Shown here in pieces: positions 35,109 to 37,052 of a stretch of 37,052 nt of DNA; the first letter of the stretch is position 1; every line of letters begins with the position of its first letter. The position numbers were made by a program, and so were the translations under genes. Source of the stretch: an uncultured Romboutsia sp. (GTDB taxonomy: Bacteria > Bacillota > Clostridia > Peptostreptococcales > Peptostreptococcaceae). Below the pieces are notes generated by a model. That model had not been told where the DNA came from, did no database searches, and saw only the letters and a list, made by a program, of their open reading frames with translations. The stretch covers positions 1-37,052 of the forward strand of contig CALFLM010000067.1 in the NCBI GenBank assembly GCA_937880075.1, in the 5' to 3' direction.

Positions 35109-35943
35109 TACAGAAACAGTAACAAGAGGTCAATTAGAATATATTGATAAAACTGAAGGAGAAACTCTTGATAATAAAACTTTAAATCAAATGGCTTGGA
35201 GATCTATGTTTTTACAAGCATCATTTAACTATGAAAGAATGCAAGCTGGTGGATGGTTATACTCTATACTTCCAGGGCTTAAGAAAATACACAAAAATAA
35301 ACAAGACTTATCAACTTCAATGAAACATAACTTAGAATTCTTTAACTGTCATCCATTCTTAATAACATTTGTTATGGGTATAATATTATCATTAGAACAG
35401 AAAAAATCAGATGTTCAAACGATACGTTCTTTAAGAGTTGCAGCAATGGGACCTTTAGGGGGAATAGGAGATGCAATATTCTGGTTTACGCTATTACCTA
35501 TATCTGCAGGTATAGGAGCTAACCTTTCTCTTCAAGGAAGTATATTAGGGCCAATTATATTCTTTGTATTATTTAATATAGTTCACTTAGGTCTTAGATT
35601 TGGTTTAATGCATTGGTCATACAAAGTGGGTGTTGAGGGAATATCTAAGCTTACTAAAAATGCTAAAGAATTTACAAGAGCAGCTACAGTACTTGGGATG
35701 ATAGTTGTAGGAGCATTAATAGCTTCATATGTAAATATAAATATAGTTACTCCAGAATATTTAAGTATGCAAGGGACTATAGACTTACAAAGTATATTAG
35801 ACTCTATAATGCCATGCTTATTACCACTTGCAGTAACATTTGGCATGTATGGATTAGTTAAAAAGAATGTATCTCCAATGGTTAATATATTAATATTAGT
35901 TGTAATAGGTATAGTAGGAGCATTCCTTGGCATATTTGTATAG
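35098..35943 (+). CDS. PTS mannose/sorbose-family EIID
   Basis: A 281-residue membrane subunit that pairs with EIIC. Family segments are WRSMFLQASFNYERMQAGGWLYSILPGLKKI, HNLEFFNCHPFLITFVMGIILSLEQKK, RVAAMGPLGGIGDAIFWFTLLPI and the C-terminal membrane helix ILILVVIGIVGAFLGIF. The start at 35098 has GGAGGAGGT seven bases upstream, inside the IIC gene; the overlap implies translational coupling. Confidence 0.9.
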   Translation: MASNTETVTRGQLEYIDKTEGETLDNKTLNQMAWRSMFLQASFNYERMQAGGWLYSILPGLKKIHKNKQDLSTSMKHNLEFFNCHPFLITFVMGIILSLEQKKSDVQTIRSLRVAAMGPLGGIGDAIFWFTLLPISAGIGANLSLQGSILGPIIFFVLFNIVHLGLRFGLMHWSYKVGVEGISKLTKNAKEFTRAATVLGMIVVGALIASYVNINIVTPEYLSMQGTIDLQSILDSIMPCLLPLAVTFGMYGLVKKNVSPMVNILILVVIGIVGAFLGIFV

Positions 35944-35962
35944 ATTTTAGGAGGAAAAGTAA

Positions 35963-36415
35963 ATGTTAATAATAACAGGTCATGGTAACTTTGGATCAGG
36001 TCTTAAAACTAGTTTGGATTTGATAGTTGGTAATTTTAACTTTGTAAAACCTGTTGATTTTACAGAAGATAAGTCTCCAGAGTATTTAAAAGCAGAAATA
36101 GAAAATATTATAAAAGAAACAGATAAAAAGATATATATATTTACTGATTTAGTTGGAGGAACTCCATTTAAAGTAAGTAGTGAATTGACATTAGAACATT
36201 CAAATGTAGAAGTTTTTTGTGGAACTAACTTACCAATGCTTGTTGAAGCTACTATGATGATGTCCTTAGGGTGTGATATAAATAGTGAATCAATTAAAGA
36301 AGCAGGTTTAAGTAGTATAAAACCACAAGCTAAGAAAGTTATATTTGCTGAAGATGGAATATATTCCAGTCATTTCCACGGAGCCTTTATCCATATAATA
36401 AAAATCACTAGTTAA
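35963..36415 (+). CDS. PTS mannose-family EIIA
   Basis: A 150-residue EIIA-Man fold protein that accepts phosphate from HPr. His7 in LIITGHGNFGSGL is the family phosphorylation site, and IFTDLVGGTPFKVSSEL is the conserved second block. The last residues (HFHGAFIHIIKITS) are not family-like: the stop codon lies inside the operon terminator, so the tail may be extended into it. TAGGAGGAAAAG precedes the ATG, 19 bases after IID. It completes the PTS. Confidence 0.88.
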   Translation: MLIITGHGNFGSGLKTSLDLIVGNFNFVKPVDFTEDKSPEYLKAEIENIIKETDKKIYIFTDLVGGTPFKVSSELTLEHSNVEVFCGTNLPMLVEATMMMSLGCDINSESIKEAGLSSIKPQAKKVIFAEDGIYSSHFHGAFIHIIKITS

Positions 36416-36443
36416 ATAAATTTATTTTTCTAGTGATTTTTTA
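36401..36443 (+). terminator. Terminator of the PTS operon
   Basis: 11-bp stem AAAATCACTAG / CTAGTGATTTT (36401-36411 with 36430-36440), 18-nt loop, T-run. The left arm is coding sequence of the EIIA gene. Confidence 0.85.
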
Positions 36444-36551
36444 TGTAAAGGCAATGAATGTAATTATTAATGTAAAAGGATAAATATTACAATAATAAAA
36501 AATCCTAATATGGAAAACTTAAATATAAGTATTTATTTAGGAGGCAAAGTT

Positions 36552-36833
36552 ATGGATAATATGAGAGAAATGAGAAATAAAGTTCAAGATGGAAAATATA
36601 ACCTAACTTTAGAAATAGCAGAAGGCACTTATTTTGGAACTTATGATGACGTTGATACTAAGTCTGGAGAAGATTTAGTTAGAAATTATTTAAGAAGTAA
36701 CTCAGATGATGCTAATTTTAATGATATAAAAATAAAATATAATAAAAATAGACATACTGTAAGGGTTACAGCTGAACTAAGCTATGATAATAACGTACAT
36801 AGTGATTATCATAATAGAGGTAAATTAATGTAA
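36552..36833 (+). CDS. Small hypothetical protein (93 aa)
   Basis: An unrecognised, highly charged soluble protein: MDNMREMRNKVQDGKYNLTL, EGTYFGTYDDVDTKSGEDLV, RVTAELSYDNN, ending RGKLM. No signal peptide, membrane segment or known motif is seen. The frame extends back to ATG 36510, but AGGAGG at 36539-36544 sets the start at 36552. It lies alone between the PTS terminator and the rRNA promoters. I see no clear terminator after it. Function unknown. Confidence 0.65.
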   Translation: MDNMREMRNKVQDGKYNLTLEIAEGTYFGTYDDVDTKSGEDLVRNYLRSNSDDANFNDIKIKYNKNRHTVRVTAELSYDNNVHSDYHNRGKLM

Positions 36834-36857
36834 TTTTAAAATTGGCATAACTATATA

Positions 36858-36952
36858 AAGGACAAGTAAAAATATTAATTAAATTTTTTTAAAAAGTATT
36901 GACTAATTAAATTTAAGATGATATAGTAATACTTGTCCTTGAGAAAAGGACA
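36858..36952. repeat. Overlapping inverted repeats around the upstream rRNA promoter
   Basis: AAGGACAAGTA (36858-36868) is the exact reverse complement of TACTTGTCCTT (36930-36940). The latter also pairs with AAGGACA (36946-36952) through a 5-nt loop, and AAGTATT / AATACTT (36894-36900 with 36928-36934) encloses the promoter itself. Confidence 0.6.
36899..36927 (+). promoter_or_regulatory. rRNA operon promoter P1 (predicted)
   Basis: TTGACT (36899-36904), 17-base spacer, TATAGT (36922-36927). The predicted transcript would begin near 36934 with a hairpin TGTCCTT-GAGAA-AAGGACA. Confidence 0.65.
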
Positions 36953-36981
36953 AAATAAATGAAAAAAACTTAAAAAATAAG

Positions 36982-37010
36982 TTGACAAAGAAAAATGACT
37001 TTGGTAAACT
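36982..37010 (+). promoter_or_regulatory. rRNA operon promoter P2 (predicted) and leader
   Basis: TTGACA (36982-36987), 17-base spacer, TAAACT (37005-37010), a form typical of clostridial rRNA promoters. The sequence after it (TGAACTTTGAAAATTAAACA, 37026-37045) matches what I know as the leader just before 16S rRNA in these bacteria. The 16S gene itself is not in the window. Confidence 0.7.
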
Positions 37011-37052
37011 TAAGAAGTTGTGAAATGAACTTTGAAAATTAAACAGTAGGTT

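Noticed and set aside
36510..36551. Upstream start of the 93-residue hypothetical gene
   Set aside because: AGGAGG at 36539-36544 lies inside this extension and is correctly spaced for 36552.
36895..37052. rRNA or tRNA gene inside the window
   Set aside because: Only promoters and leader are visible; no mature 16S start or tRNA cloverleaf sequence is present before the right edge.

Overview
The window is very AT-rich, with strong purine-rich ribosome binding sites, ATA/AGA-rich codon use and many T-tailed hairpin terminators. It looks like a chromosomal segment of a low-GC Gram-positive anaerobe of the class Clostridia. Gene content (accessory SecA beside S-layer genes, the style of the rRNA promoters) resembles Peptostreptococcaceae such as Romboutsia, Paraclostridium or Paeniclostridium. 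That assignment is inference; I cannot name a species.

Region 1 (1-7540) is an S-layer block. It holds the 3' part of secA2, a small S-layer-type protein with three C-terminal SLH domains, and two further secreted SLH proteins that carry peptidoglycan enzymes: a glucosaminidase and a YkuD L,D-transpeptidase. The S-layer gene has a long upstream region with a cluster of Spo0A-box-like heptamers.

Region 2 (7700-21190) is a secondary cell wall polymer (SCWP) cassette: a phospho-sugar transferase that primes on undecaprenyl phosphate, csaB pyruvyl transferase, a MurJ-family flippase, two paralogous O-antigen-polymerase-like membrane proteins, three glycosyltransferases (GT2, GT32 and GT4 types), a TagA-type ManNAc transferase, UDP-GlcNAc 2-epimerase, an acyltransferase-3 protein and, on the opposite strand, an LCP ligase. 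CsaB-made pyruvylated ManNAc is the known ligand of SLH domains. The cassette therefore plausibly makes, flips, polymerises, decorates and attaches the polymer that holds the region 1 proteins. Anchor, anchored proteins and their exporter lie in one locus, and this is the most system-like feature of the window.

Region 3 (21360-26890) is a patchwork. It contains a DUF3298-like protein, an amidase-domain gene broken by a single in-frame TGA at an expected tryptophan, a MITE-like inverted repeat, a homodimer-type ABC exporter, a decayed MFS transporter, a small hypothetical gene, a glyoxalase/VOC protein, an EIIB-Fru-like protein lacking the catalytic cysteine, and a compact GC-richer hairpin element.

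Region 4 (26880-33580) is an efflux module: a FUSC-type membrane protein convergent with a MarR regulator, and a divergent heterodimeric ABC exporter with one degenerate and one canonical ATP site. A long palindrome between marR and the ABC genes is a good operator candidate.

Region 5 (33540-37052) is a complete mannose-family PTS operon (IIB-IIC-IID-IIA), a small conserved-looking gene, and two tandem strong promoters plus a leader typical of a ribosomal RNA operon. The rRNA genes themselves would begin just past the right edge.
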